This document shows, piece after piece, positions 56,493 to 64,000 of a stretch of DNA of 64,000 nucleotides. The stretch is from NCBI GenBank assembly GCA_030697205.1, contig JAUYQP010000058.1, forward strand, positions 1 to 64,000. Direction: 5' to 3'. The notes under the pieces were generated by a model that was not told the origin of the DNA, made no database searches, and saw only the letters and a list, made by a program, of their open reading frames with translations. The translations under genes were made by a program, and so were the position numbers. Source of the DNA: Mycobacteriales bacterium. Its GTDB lineage: Bacteria > Actinomycetota > Actinomycetes > Mycobacteriales > SCTD01. Each line of letters opens with the position of its first letter. The stretch's first letter is position 1.

Positions 56493-57995
56493 ATGACCAC
56501 GACCGACGCACCCCGCTCGGCGGTGGGCCTGCGGTCCGAGCGCGGTCCGATCCTCGGCGCGATCATGGTCAGCACGGCGCTCATCGCGCTCGACAGCACG
56601 ATCATCGCCACCGCTGTCCCGAGCGTGGTTGAGGACCTCGGCGGCTTCTCGAGCTTCCCGTGGCTGTTCAGCGCCTACCTGCTCGCCCAGGCCGTCACCG
56701 TCCCGGTCTACGGCAAGCTCGCCGACGTCATCGGGCGCAAGCCGCTGCTCATGATCGGCATCGCGGTCTTCGTCGCGGCCTCGCTGCTGTGCGGCCTGGC
56801 GTGGTCGATGCCGGTGCTCATCGCCAGTCGGGTCCTGCAGGGCATCGGTGCCGGCGCGATCCTGCCGATGGGGATGACGGTCATCGGTGACCTCTACTCC
56901 GTCGAGGAACGCGCCCGCGTCCAGGGCTACCTCGCGTCGGTGTGGGGTGTGGCGTCGGTGCTCGGCCCGGTGGCGGGTGGGCTGTTCTCCGACTACCTCT
57001 CATGGCGCTGGGCCTTCCTCGTCAACCTCCCGCTCGGGGCGCTGGCGATGGTCACCCTCCACCGCCGCTTCACCGAGCGCGTCGAGCGCCGCGAGCACAC
57101 CCTCGACATCGCCGGCGCGCTGCTGCTCACCACCGGGTGCACCCTGCTCATCCTGGGTCTGCTGGAAGGTGGCAACGGCTGGGAGTGGCGCTCCACCACG
57201 TCGTACGCCGTCCTTGGTGCCGGAGCGCTGCTGCTGCTCGCCTTCGCGCAGGTGGAGCGGCGCGCGGTCGAGCCGATCCTGCCGGTGTGGGTGTTCCAGC
57301 GACGGGTGCTGGTCGCGGGCAACCTCGCCGCGGTCGGGATCGGTGCGCTCATCATCGGGCTCTCGACCTACGTCCCGACCTGGGCGCAGGGCGTCCTCGG
57401 CACCGGTGCCGTCGAGGCCGGGCTGGCTCTCGGTGCGCTGACGATGGGCTGGCCGATCTCGGCCGCGCTGTCGGGCCGGGTCTACCTCCGCATCGGCTTC
57501 CGCGACACCGCGCTGCTCGGCGTCGCGCTCGCGGTCGTCGGGTCGGTGCTCACCGCGATGCTGCCGCGCGGCGCGTCGATCTGGCAGCTGGCGGGCGCGC
57601 TGTTCCTCACCGGGCTCGGCATGGGGCTGTCGTCCGCGCCGCTCGTTGTCGCGCTGCAGTCGGTGGTCGGCTGGGACCGGCGCGGCGTCGTGACCGGCAC
57701 CAACATGTTCTGCCGCTCGATCGGCTCGGCGGTCGGTGCCGCGGTCTTCGGCGCGATCGCCAACACCACGCTCTCGCGCGAGTTCGCGTCGGCGCCCCCG
57801 GGGGTCGCGCTCCCGTCCGACGTCGACGGCACCCTGCAGGCCCTGGCCGCCGGTGGCCCGGTGGCAGCAGCGGCCCGCGACGGCCTGCACGCGGCGGTCC
57901 ACGGCGTCTTCGTGGCGACCGCGGTCACTGCTGTCCTCATCGCGGTCGCGATCGCCCTGCTGCCGCGCCGGACCGAGGCGCTCGTCTTCGACTGA
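56493..57995 (+). CDS. MFS transporter, DHA2 (EmrB/QacA) type
   Basis: 500 residues from ATG 56493; the frame is open upstream, but the extension is not protein-like. Fourteen hydrophobic segments are visible. The signature LDSTIIATAVPSVVEDLGGF of DHA2 TM1, motif A VYGKLADVIGRKPLLMIG and motif C-like VWGVASVLGPVAGGLFSDYL are all present. Members export drugs, biocides or peptides by proton antiport. The SDR gene follows 31 bp later on the same strand. Confidence 0.93.
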   Translation: MTTTDAPRSAVGLRSERGPILGAIMVSTALIALDSTIIATAVPSVVEDLGGFSSFPWLFSAYLLAQAVTVPVYGKLADVIGRKPLLMIGIAVFVAASLLCGLAWSMPVLIASRVLQGIGAGAILPMGMTVIGDLYSVEERARVQGYLASVWGVASVLGPVAGGLFSDYLSWRWAFLVNLPLGALAMVTLHRRFTERVERREHTLDIAGALLLTTGCTLLILGLLEGGNGWEWRSTTSYAVLGAGALLLLAFAQVERRAVEPILPVWVFQRRVLVAGNLAAVGIGALIIGLSTYVPTWAQGVLGTGAVEAGLALGALTMGWPISAALSGRVYLRIGFRDTALLGVALAVVGSVLTAMLPRGASIWQLAGALFLTGLGMGLSSAPLVVALQSVVGWDRRGVVTGTNMFCRSIGSAVGAAVFGAIANTTLSREFASAPPGVALPSDVDGTLQALAAGGPVAAAARDGLHAAVHGVFVATAVTAVLIAVAIALLPRRTEALVFD

Positions 57996-58026
57996 TCACG
58001 CCGTGGCGACCTGGCACGATCACGGC

Positions 58027-58821
58027 ATGGCACTCACGATCGCTGTCACCGGTGCGGCCCGCGGCATCGGCGCAGCCGTCGCGCGCGAGCTGTCGCGCAG
58101 GGGCCACCACCTGCTGCTCGGCGACCTCGACGGCGACGCGGTCGTCGCCCTCGCCGCGGAGCTCGGACCGGGTGCGGTCGGGGGAGGGCTCGACGTCACC
58201 GACGACGCGTCGTACTCCTCGTGGTTGTCGCTCGTGCCCCGTGTCGACGTGCTCGTGAGCAACGCCGGAGTGATGTGGGTCGGGCGCTTCGACGAGGAGC
58301 CGGAGGCCGTTGCGCGGCGCCAGCTCGAGGTCAACTTCCTCGGCGTCGTGCGGGGCACCAAGCTGGTGCTGCCGCAGATGCGCGCGCGTCGTGCGGGTCA
58401 CCTCGTCACCGTGGCCTCGGCCGCGTCCTACGTCGCGCCCGCGGGTGAGGCGACCTACGCCGCGACCAAGCACGCGGTGCACGGCTGGACCAAGGCGGTC
58501 CGTCAGGAGCTCAAGGGCAGCGGCATCGAGATGTCGCTCGTGATGCCGACGGTCGTCTCGACCGAGCTCGCCGCCGGCACCGCGAGCGGGGGAGTGCCGC
58601 CGCTCGCGCCGGAGGACGTCGCGCGGGCCGTCGCCGACGTGGTCGAGCGGCCGCGCTTCGAGGTCTTCGTGCCGGGCCGGGTCGCGGTGCTCGCCCGGAT
58701 GATGACCCTGCTGCCGCAGCGCGGCCGCGACCTCATGCACGCGCGTCTCGTCCCCGACCAGGTGCGCGCGACCGACCACGCGGCCCGCGCCGACTACGAG
58801 GCCCGACGCCTCGGCTCCTGA
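58027..58821 (+). CDS. Short-chain dehydrogenase/reductase
   Basis: 264 residues from ATG 58027. The cofactor motif is VTGAARGIGAAVA (TGxxxGxG), followed by LLLGDLDGD, VLVSNAGVMWVG (NAG) and the catalytic Tyr-Lys in EATYAATKHAVHGWTKAV, with the Ser upstream in VASAASYVAP. The fold is classical NAD(P)-dependent. The substrate is unknown. It is probably co-transcribed with the MFS gene. Confidence 0.92.
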   Translation: MALTIAVTGAARGIGAAVARELSRRGHHLLLGDLDGDAVVALAAELGPGAVGGGLDVTDDASYSSWLSLVPRVDVLVSNAGVMWVGRFDEEPEAVARRQLEVNFLGVVRGTKLVLPQMRARRAGHLVTVASAASYVAPAGEATYAATKHAVHGWTKAVRQELKGSGIEMSLVMPTVVSTELAAGTASGGVPPLAPEDVARAVADVVERPRFEVFVPGRVAVLARMMTLLPQRGRDLMHARLVPDQVRATDHAARADYEARRLGS

Positions 58822-58850
58822 GGGCGCCTCGGAACATCCCCGGGGCGCCC
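58822..58850. terminator. Bidirectional terminator hairpin between SDR and rtcB
   Basis: GGGCGCC (58822) and GGCGCCC (58844) pair exactly, with CGG/CCG extending the stem inward. It occupies the whole 31-bp gap between the two convergent genes. Confidence 0.6.
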
Positions 58851-58852
58851 GG

Positions 58853-60013
58853 TCAGACGCCCTTGTAGTTGAAGACCTGGCGCAGCACGTGCTGCACCGA
58901 CACCAGGTCGGTCTGGTCGGCCATCACCTGGTCGATGTCCTTGTACGACGAAGGGTGCTCGTCGAGCAGGGCCTCGGCCGAGTCGGCGTTCCAGGTCCGC
59001 CCGCCCATCGCCTCGCGCAGGCTGTCGACGCTGAGCTGCTTGCGGGCAGCGCTGCGCGACATCCGGCGGCCGGCACCGTGCGAGCACGACGCGTAGCTGG
59101 CCGGGTTGCCCAGCCCGCTCACGACGTAGGACCGCGTCCCCATCGACCCCGGGATCACGCCCTAGTCCCCGACTGCGGCCTTGATCGCTCCCTTGCGGGT
59201 GATCCAGAGGTCCTTGCCGTGGTGGTGCTCGAGCTGCGTGAAGTTGTGGTGGCAGTTGATGGTGCGGACCTGCTCGCCGGCGCCGACGACCTCGAAGAGC
59301 GACGTCAGCATCCGGTCCGCCATCACCTGTTTCGAGCCCATCGCGTAGCGCTGAGCCCACAGCATGTCGGCGACGTAGGTCTCGAAGGACTCCTCGCCCT
59401 GCACGAGGTAGGCGAGGTCGGGGTCCTCGAGCTCGATGAACCGCCGCTTCATCAGTCCCTTGGCCTCGTCGATCGCCCGGACCGCCAGCTGGTTGCCGAT
59501 GCCGCGGCTGCCGGAGTGCAGGACCGTCCAGACCACGTCGCGCTCGTCGAGGCAGACCTCCCCAAAGTGGTTGCCCGAGCCGAGCGTGCCGAACTGCTCT
59601 GCCGTGGTGCGCTCCTGCCGCGGCGACAGCTCGGTGCGCGGCCGGCCTAGCGCCGCGAGCGCCTCCTCGGCGACCGGTGCGGTGTGGCCCTTGCCGACGC
59701 CCGAAGGGATCCGTTGCGACACCAGCGGCATGAGGGCGTCGAGGGAGTCGGGAAGATCCGCGGCCGTCAGCGTCGTCTCGGTCGCGATCATTCCGCAGCC
59801 GATGTCGACACCGACGCACGACGGGATGATCGCGCCGCGGGTCGGCACGACCGAGCCGACCGTGGAGCCGAGACCCTGGTGGGCGTCGGGCATGAGGGCG
59901 ACGTGCCCCTCGACGAACGGGAGGCGGGCCGTACGCGCTGCCTGCGCGACGGTCTGGGGCTCGATGTCGCTGGCCCAGCTGAGCAGCTTGGGTGCGACCT
60001 GGGTGACGCTCAT
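58853..60013 (-). pseudogene. rtcB: RtcB RNA ligase interrupted by one in-frame amber codon
   Basis: The frame runs from ATG 60013 through 386 sense codons, broken only by TAG at 59164-59162. The N-terminal 283 residues include GVDIGCGMIATET (metal Cys), TLGSGNHFGEV, VLHSGSRGIGNQLA and TINCHHNFTQLEHHHGKDLW. The C-terminal 101 residues include PGSMGTRSYVVSG and SCSHGAGRRMSR, which carries the His that is guanylylated in RtcB. Without readthrough the first product lacks this His and would be inactive. Apart from the stop nothing is decayed, so the change is recent, or the amber codon is read through, or it is a sequencing error. RtcB joins 3'-phosphate or cyclic-phosphate RNA ends. Confidence 0.85.
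59162..59164 (-). other. In-frame amber (TAG) codon in rtcB
   Basis: The context reads KGAIKAAVGD, stop, then GVIPGSMGTRSYVV, so the TAG stands exactly where the family has one residue between GD and GVIPGSMG. TAG is one base from several plausible sense codons (Tyr, Trp, Gln, Leu, Lys, Glu). Both flanking segments are highly conserved. Confidence 0.9.
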
Positions 60014-60063
60014 GGGTGTCAGGACACCATGCGCAGCAAGCGACTTCCGGCCGGGCGTCCTGG

Positions 60064-60711
60064 TCAGACGAGGCGGCGCGCGGTGGCCCAGCGGGTCAGC
60101 TCGCGGCGGTTCGAGAGCTGGAGCTTGCGCAGCACCGACGACACGTGGGTCTCGACGGTCTTGCCGCTGATGAACAGCTCGTCGGCGACCTCGCGGTAGG
60201 TGTAGCCGCGGGCGATGAGGCGCAGCACCTCCCGCTCGCGTGGGGTCAGCTGGTCGAGCTCGGGGTCGGGCGCGGCCTCGTCGGCACGGGGGGTGCTGCC
60301 GGAGAAGGCGTCGAGGACGAAGCCGGCGAGCCGCGGTGAGAAGACCGCGTCACCGGAGGCGACCCGGCGGACCGCGTCGACGAGATCAGGGCCGCTGATG
60401 GTCTTGGTGACGTAGCCGCGGGCGCCACCGCGGATCACCGCGATGACGTCCTCGGCGGCGTCGCTGACCGACAGGGCGAGGAAGCGGCTCGACGTCGCGC
60501 CGAGCGCGGCGAGCACGGCGAGCCCGCCGCCGTCGGGCATGTGCACGTCGAGCAGCACGACGTCGGGGGTGGTCCGGGTGATGACCTCGACGGCCTCGGC
60601 CACGGTGCCGGCCTCGCCGACGACCTGGACCTCGTCGCCGAGCTCGGTGCGGACCCCGGAGCGGACGAGGTGGTGGTCGTCGACGAGCACGACGGTGGGG
60701 CGGTCAGGCAC
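60064..60711 (-). CDS. NarL/LuxR-family response regulator of the PspC system
   Basis: 215 residues from GTG 60711, preceded by GGGAGG and overlapping the kinase end by eight bases. The receiver domain has VVLVDDHHLVRSGVRTELG, VVLLDVHMPDGGG (phospho-acceptor Asp) and GYVTKTISGPDL (Lys). The C-terminal LuxR HTH domain is LTPREREVLRLIARGYTYRE, then SGKTVETHVSSVLRKLQLSN. It is encoded next to the PspC-domain kinase and likely controls the divergent pspC-like operon, where a palindrome lies. Confidence 0.93.
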   Translation of the reverse strand: MPDRPTVVLVDDHHLVRSGVRTELGDEVQVVGEAGTVAEAVEVITRTTPDVVLLDVHMPDGGGLAVLAALGATSSRFLALSVSDAAEDVIAVIRGGARGYVTKTISGPDLVDAVRRVASGDAVFSPRLAGFVLDAFSGSTPRADEAAPDPELDQLTPREREVLRLIARGYTYREVADELFISGKTVETHVSSVLRKLQLSNRRELTRWATARRLV

Positions 60712-61876
60712 GGGTGGCCTCCCGGGGCAGGTCGAGCCGGACGTCGGTGCCGTCGGCGGAGCTGCGGATCCGGGCGCTTCCTCCGAAGCGCTCCATCCGC
60801 CCGCGGATCGACTCCGCGACGCCGAAGCGGTCGGTCGGGACGGCGTCGGGCTCGAAGCCGCGGCCGCGGTCGCGGACGAAGACCGTCGTCGCGTCGGGCT
60901 CGACCTCGGCGTAGACCGCGACGCTGTCGGCACCGCTGTGGCGGGCCGCGTTGGCGACGGCCTCGCGGGTCGCCGCGACGAGGGCGGCCAGCCGGTCGTC
61001 GAGCGGGGTGTCTCCCACGACGACGACCTCGACGGGCACGCCGTGGGCGGTCTCGACCTCGGCTGCCACCCGCTCGAGCTCGGCGGCGAGCAGCCCCTCG
61101 GGGGCGGTGCCGTAGAGCCGACCGCGCAGCTCGCGCTCGCTGGAGCGGGCCAGGCGGGTGACCTCGCGCGGGTCGTCGGCGGCGCGCTGGATGAGGGCGA
61201 GGGTCTGCAGCACCGAGTCGTGGACGACGGCCGCGACCTCGGCGCGCTCCTGCGAGCGGATCCGCTCCCGTCGCTCCTCGCGCAGATCGACCGTCATGCG
61301 GTACCACCACGGCGAGGTCAGCACGACCAGGCCGACGACCACGACGGCCGTGGACAGCAGACCTCGGCGGGCTGCGCCGAGCTCGCCGCGGGTCGCGAGG
61401 AAGCCCAGGAGTCCGACCCCGACGAGCGCGGCGCCGGCCAGGGACCGGGCCAGGTCGCGCGGTCGGGTCGCCGTCTGCCGCCACTTGCTGCGCTGCGACT
61501 CGTCGGCCTGCCGCCACACCAGCGCAACGCCGACGACGGCCGCGCCCAGGGGCAGCACGGTCGCCGTGCCGCTCACCACGTCGTGGAAGGACAGCAGGAG
61601 CAGCAGCCCGAGCCCGAGCGCGCCCAGCGCCAGCAGCTGCGCGGTGCCGCCGCGGTCCTCGTCGTCGACCGCGCCGCCGTCGGGCTCGCGCAGCACCACC
61701 CAGAACGCCGCGTAGAGCGCGAGGCCGACGCCGCCCGTCACGGCCAGCACGACGAAGGCGATGCGCACGAGCAGCGGTCGCGTCCCGACGTGCTCGGCGA
61801 TGCCGCTCGCGACACCGGCGACCGCCCGTCCGCGACGTGCGCGGACGAGGCGCCCGGGCGTCGCGGCAGCGGTCAC
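60704..61876 (-). CDS. Sensor histidine kinase with N-terminal PspC domain
   Basis: 390 residues from GTG 61876. Residues 5-65 form a PspC domain (RAVAGVASGIAEHVGTRPLL, then AFVVLAVTGGVGLALYAAFW), then four more membrane segments to about 210. The kinase part has the His in VAAVVHDSVLQTLALIQRAA, the N box in LVAATREAVANAARHSGADS and the G boxes in VFVRDRGRGFEPDA and RFGVAESIRGRMERFGG. Kinases of this build sense membrane or cell-wall stress. The gene is divergent from the PspC-LiaF-like operon. Confidence 0.92.
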   Translation of the reverse strand: MTAAATPGRLVRARRGRAVAGVASGIAEHVGTRPLLVRIAFVVLAVTGGVGLALYAAFWVVLREPDGGAVDDEDRGGTAQLLALGALGLGLLLLLSFHDVVSGTATVLPLGAAVVGVALVWRQADESQRSKWRQTATRPRDLARSLAGAALVGVGLLGFLATRGELGAARRGLLSTAVVVVGLVVLTSPWWYRMTVDLREERRERIRSQERAEVAAVVHDSVLQTLALIQRAADDPREVTRLARSSERELRGRLYGTAPEGLLAAELERVAAEVETAHGVPVEVVVVGDTPLDDRLAALVAATREAVANAARHSGADSVAVYAEVEPDATTVFVRDRGRGFEPDAVPTDRFGVAESIRGRMERFGGSARIRSSADGTDVRLDLPREATRA

Positions 61877-61911
61877 GCGGACAGCGTCACACGCGACCCG
61901 GCCGGCGCGCG

Positions 61912-61928
61912 TCAGGGTCCGACCCTGA
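61912..61928. promoter_or_regulatory. 17-bp palindrome in the divergent PspC promoter
   Basis: TCAGGGT and ACCCTGA are exact inverted repeats around CCG, in the 112-bp gap between the kinase GTG and the PspC-like ATG. It is a plausible binding site for the response regulator, which would then control both operons. Confidence 0.6.
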
Positions 61929-61988
61929 GATGCAGACCAGGGTGCGTCCCCGATGCGCGGGCCGGTCTGCGCGAGCATCGTCACCGCC

Positions 61989-63089
61989 ATGACCGACACC
62001 TCCGTCCCCGTGGGGACGACCCGCCCGCTGGTCCGCCGCGACGACGACAAGGTCGTGGCCGGCATCTGCGCCGCCTTCGGCCGCTACACCGACACCGACC
62101 CCGTGCTGTGGCGCGTCGTCCTTGGCGTCCTCACCTTCTTCGGCGGTGTGGGGCTCGCGCTCTATGTCGCGGGCTGGCTGCTCATCCCGCGGGCCGGTCA
62201 CGACGCGTCCATCGGTGAGCGCGCGCTGCGCGGTGGGCGGCTCACGCCGGGCAGTGCGGTCGTCGTCGGTCTGCTGGTCGTGCTCGCCGCCGTGGCACTC
62301 GGCGACGGCCGCGGCCTCGCCGCCGTCGCCGTCATCGGCGTGCTGGCCTACCTCGTCGCCCGCGACCGTCGCGACGGCATCGCCGCCCCGGACGCGCCCT
62401 CGGTGGTGACCCCCGGCCCAGCAGGTACGACGTACGCCGGTGGGTGGGGCGCTCCTGTCGTCGGCCCCCCGGCACCACCCCGGCCGCCGTCGCGGCTCGG
62501 GGGAGTGGTGCTCGCCCTCACCGCGCTGACGGGCGGTGTGCTGCTGGCCCTGCGGCTCGCGGGTGTCGAGGAGCTGACCGCTGCGCGCATCCTGGCGGTC
62601 TGCCTCTGCGTCGTCGGTGCAGGGCTCGTCGTCGGGACCGTCGTGGGGCGGGCGCGCTGGCTGTTCTTCTTCCCCGGACTGGTGCTGGCGCTCGCGCTGG
62701 CCGCGACGGTGGCCGTCGACGGCGTCGTCGACGGGGGAGTGGGTGAGCGGACCTGGACCATCGCGGGTGGCGCACCCACGCGGACCTTCGAGCTGGGGCT
62801 GGGCGAGGCGACTCTCGATCTGCGCGGCGCCGACACCTCCGGCCAGGTCCTGCAGGTCGACGCCCGGGTCGGCGTGGGTCATCTCGTCGTCCTGGTGCCC
62901 GAGGACCTCACGGTCCGGATCCGTGCCGACGTGGGCCTCGGGGAGATCGACACGACCGACGTCGGTGGGTCGACCGATCCGGGTGGTGGCACCGAACAGG
63001 AGCAGGAGCTCGTGGTCGGCTCAGGTGACGTGGAGGCAGAGCTCGACCTCGAGGTCGGGACCGGACAGGTGGAGGTGCGTCGTGGCTGA
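61989..63089 (+). CDS. PspC domain membrane protein with C-terminal LiaF-like domain
   Basis: 366 residues from ATG 61989. The PspC domain is at 15-70 (LVRRDDDKVVAGICAAFGRY, FGGVGLALYVAGWLLIP). More membrane segments lie at 90-115, 180-200, 210-230 and 238-258. The C-terminal 100 residues are an all-beta toast-rack-like domain as in LiaF (TFELGLGEATLDLRGADTSG, then VGVGHLVVLVPEDLTVRIRA). It is probably a cell-envelope stress protein controlled by the divergent kinase/regulator pair. Its end overlaps the next gene by eight bases. Confidence 0.88.
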   Translation: MTDTSVPVGTTRPLVRRDDDKVVAGICAAFGRYTDTDPVLWRVVLGVLTFFGGVGLALYVAGWLLIPRAGHDASIGERALRGGRLTPGSAVVVGLLVVLAAVALGDGRGLAAVAVIGVLAYLVARDRRDGIAAPDAPSVVTPGPAGTTYAGGWGAPVVGPPAPPRPPSRLGGVVLALTALTGGVLLALRLAGVEELTAARILAVCLCVVGAGLVVGTVVGRARWLFFFPGLVLALALAATVAVDGVVDGGVGERTWTIAGGAPTRTFELGLGEATLDLRGADTSGQVLQVDARVGVGHLVVLVPEDLTVRIRADVGLGEIDTTDVGGSTDPGGGTEQEQELVVGSGDVEAELDLEVGTGQVEVRRG

Positions 63090-63336
63090 GCAGACCCGCG
63101 GTGAGGTGCACCCGCGCGACACGACCTCGCTCATCCTCGGCCTGGTGCTGCTGGCCGCGGGCGTGCTCTTCCTCGTGGCGGACACGACCGACGCCGATGT
63201 CGACGCGCGGTGGTCGGCCCCTATCGCGCTGGTCGCGATCGGCCTGGCGGGGCTGCTGTCCGCGCTGCGTCCGCGGGAGAAGCAGGACGAGGTGCCGCTC
63301 GGCGCCCAAGAGCCCGGCCCGGCCTCCGACCGCTGA
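63082..63336 (+). CDS. Small two-TM membrane protein of the PspC cluster
   Basis: 84 residues from GTG 63082, with GGAGGTG before it, inside the end of the PspC-like gene. Two hydrophobic helices (TTSLILGLVLLAAGVLFLVA and APIALVAIGLAGLLSAL) flank a short acidic loop. Such small proteins regularly follow pspC genes in Actinobacteria. No function is known beyond the association. Confidence 0.85.
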   Translation: MAEQTRGEVHPRDTTSLILGLVLLAAGVLFLVADTTDADVDARWSAPIALVAIGLAGLLSALRPREKQDEVPLGAQEPGPASDR

Positions 63337-63374
63337 CGGCCCTGTGACCGACCTCGCGCGCGCCTGAGCCGGCG

Positions 63375-64000
63375 TTACGGCTTCGGCGAGGGCGTCCCCG
63401 TCGGCACCGGGGCCGGCGTGGGCGAGGAGCTCGACGGGGTGGTCGAGGGTGACGGCGACGGGGACGACGACGCGCTCGGCGGAGCGGTCGTGGCCGTCGG
63501 CGTCGGGCTCGCCGGCGGGGTCTCGGTGTCACCGGTCGGGTTGTCGGTGCCCGGCGCGGAGCTGCCCGCGGTGAAGGTGTGCGTGCCGCCGTAGAGGTAG
63601 ACCTGCGTCCCGACGCCGATCTGGCGCAGCAGCCAGGTGGCGTCGGTGCGGGTCACGCGGATGCAGCCGTGCGACGCGGGGTAGGCGGGCACGCTGTTGG
63701 AGCCGTGGATGGCCCAGCCCTTGTAGAAGTACTGCGGGTCGTAGAGCGTCCCGAGGTCGGCCTTGCGCTCCCCGATGATGCGCCGCTGCACCGTGAAGTA
63801 GCCGGTGGGGGTGAGCGCCCGCGCCTTCGCGCCGCTCTTCTGCAGGTAGGTCTCGCCGTTGCCCGAGCTGACCGGCAGGACCCGGCTGACCGCGCCGCCC
63901 TTGACGACGTAGAGCACCTGCTTGGTGAGGTCGACCTCGACCCGGTCTGCGGACCCGGCGCCGCGCAGCACCGGTTTCTTCGGCGCCTTGAGAGCGGCCA
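63375..64000 (-). CDS. L,D-transpeptidase (YkuD), 5' partial
   Basis: The gene continues past the right edge; at least 208 residues are inside. The YkuD catalytic domain has VEVDLTKQVLYVVKGG, SSGNGETYLQ, TPTGYFTVQRRI, KGWAIHGSNSVP and the catalytic SHGCIRVTR (His and Cys). A disordered Ser/Pro/Thr tail follows (TPPASPTPTATTAPPSASSS). These enzymes make 3-3 cross-links in peptidoglycan. A signal peptide, and perhaps peptidoglycan-binding repeats, would lie in the missing part. Confidence 0.93.
   Translation of the reverse strand, partial: AALKAPKKPVLRGAGSADRVEVDLTKQVLYVVKGGAVSRVLPVSSGNGETYLQKSGAKARALTPTGYFTVQRRIIGERKADLGTLYDPQYFYKGWAIHGSNSVPAYPASHGCIRVTRTDATWLLRQIGVGTQVYLYGGTHTFTAGSSAPGTDNPTGDTETPPASPTPTATTAPPSASSSPSPSPSTTPSSSSPTPAPVPTGTPSPKP

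Overview
The window is very GC-rich (roughly 70 percent or more), densely coded on both strands, with many GTG starts and 1- to 8-base gene overlaps. Its families are typical of Actinomycetota: PspC-type sensor kinases, a WYL regulator pair, an Lsr2-like DNA-binding domain, MbcT-like RES toxins, YbjN proteins and SpoIIE phosphatases. It looks like the chromosome of an environmental actinobacterium, possibly near Nocardioidales or Frankiales, but the genus cannot be read from this sequence. No rRNA, tRNA, CRISPR array, prophage or replication origin was seen. The left end is cut inside an IS3 element and the right end inside an L,D-transpeptidase gene.

Layout. 1-10.6 kb: an IS3 element that truncates a helicase gene, then a nuclease- and helicase-rich accessory block (HNH nuclease, NERD protein, TM0106-type RecB-like nuclease-helicase, RHH protein, NERD-UvrD helicase, EEP-family protein). 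10.6-17.2 kb: a coupled VWA/HAD pair, a VapBC-like module, a truncated phosphatase and a coupled WYL regulator pair. 17.2-21 kb: a tightly overlapping operon for NAD and ADP-ribose metabolism (ADP-ribosylglycohydrolase fused to a phosphatase, PnuC, and NadR fused to an HD hydrolase). 21-31 kb: an MmcQ/YjbR protein, secreted proteins, an MFS exporter, a FitAB-like module, a methyltransferase facing a lone LuxR-type HTH protein, and a two-component system. 31-42 kb: a secreted protein of unknown family, Uma2 and SEC-C proteins, an FAD oxidoreductase with a NYN protein, an 873-residue unknown protein and a ParS/RES toxin-antitoxin pair. 42-54.6 kb: a secreted SNase, a large SpoIIE multisensor, an M15 peptidase, NYN and YbjN proteins, a DEAD-box helicase, a macro-domain protein, a PadR operon and an ERCC4-Lsr2 fusion. 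54.7-64 kb: an M28 peptidase, an MFS transporter, an SDR, an rtcB gene broken by an in-frame amber codon, a PspC envelope-stress cluster and an L,D-transpeptidase.

The most unusual signals are two families of non-coding repeats. One is a 60-bp array of three 20-bp near-palindromic units, found at three intergenic sites between 13 and 21 kb and nowhere else that I saw. The other is a 44-nt stem-loop at 30.9-31.0 kb (two copies) and 52.3 kb. Other leading points are the NAD/ADP-ribose operon with its two fusions, the rtcB amber codon in an otherwise intact frame, and the unexplained 873-residue protein.

Inferred links between genes: NAD chemistry recurs (PnuC, NadR, ADP-ribosylglycohydrolase, macro domain, and the RES toxin, whose family degrades NAD). 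Several antitoxin and regulator genes carry near-perfect palindromes at their starts, which suggests autoregulation. These links rest on gene order, overlaps and known family functions, not on experiments.
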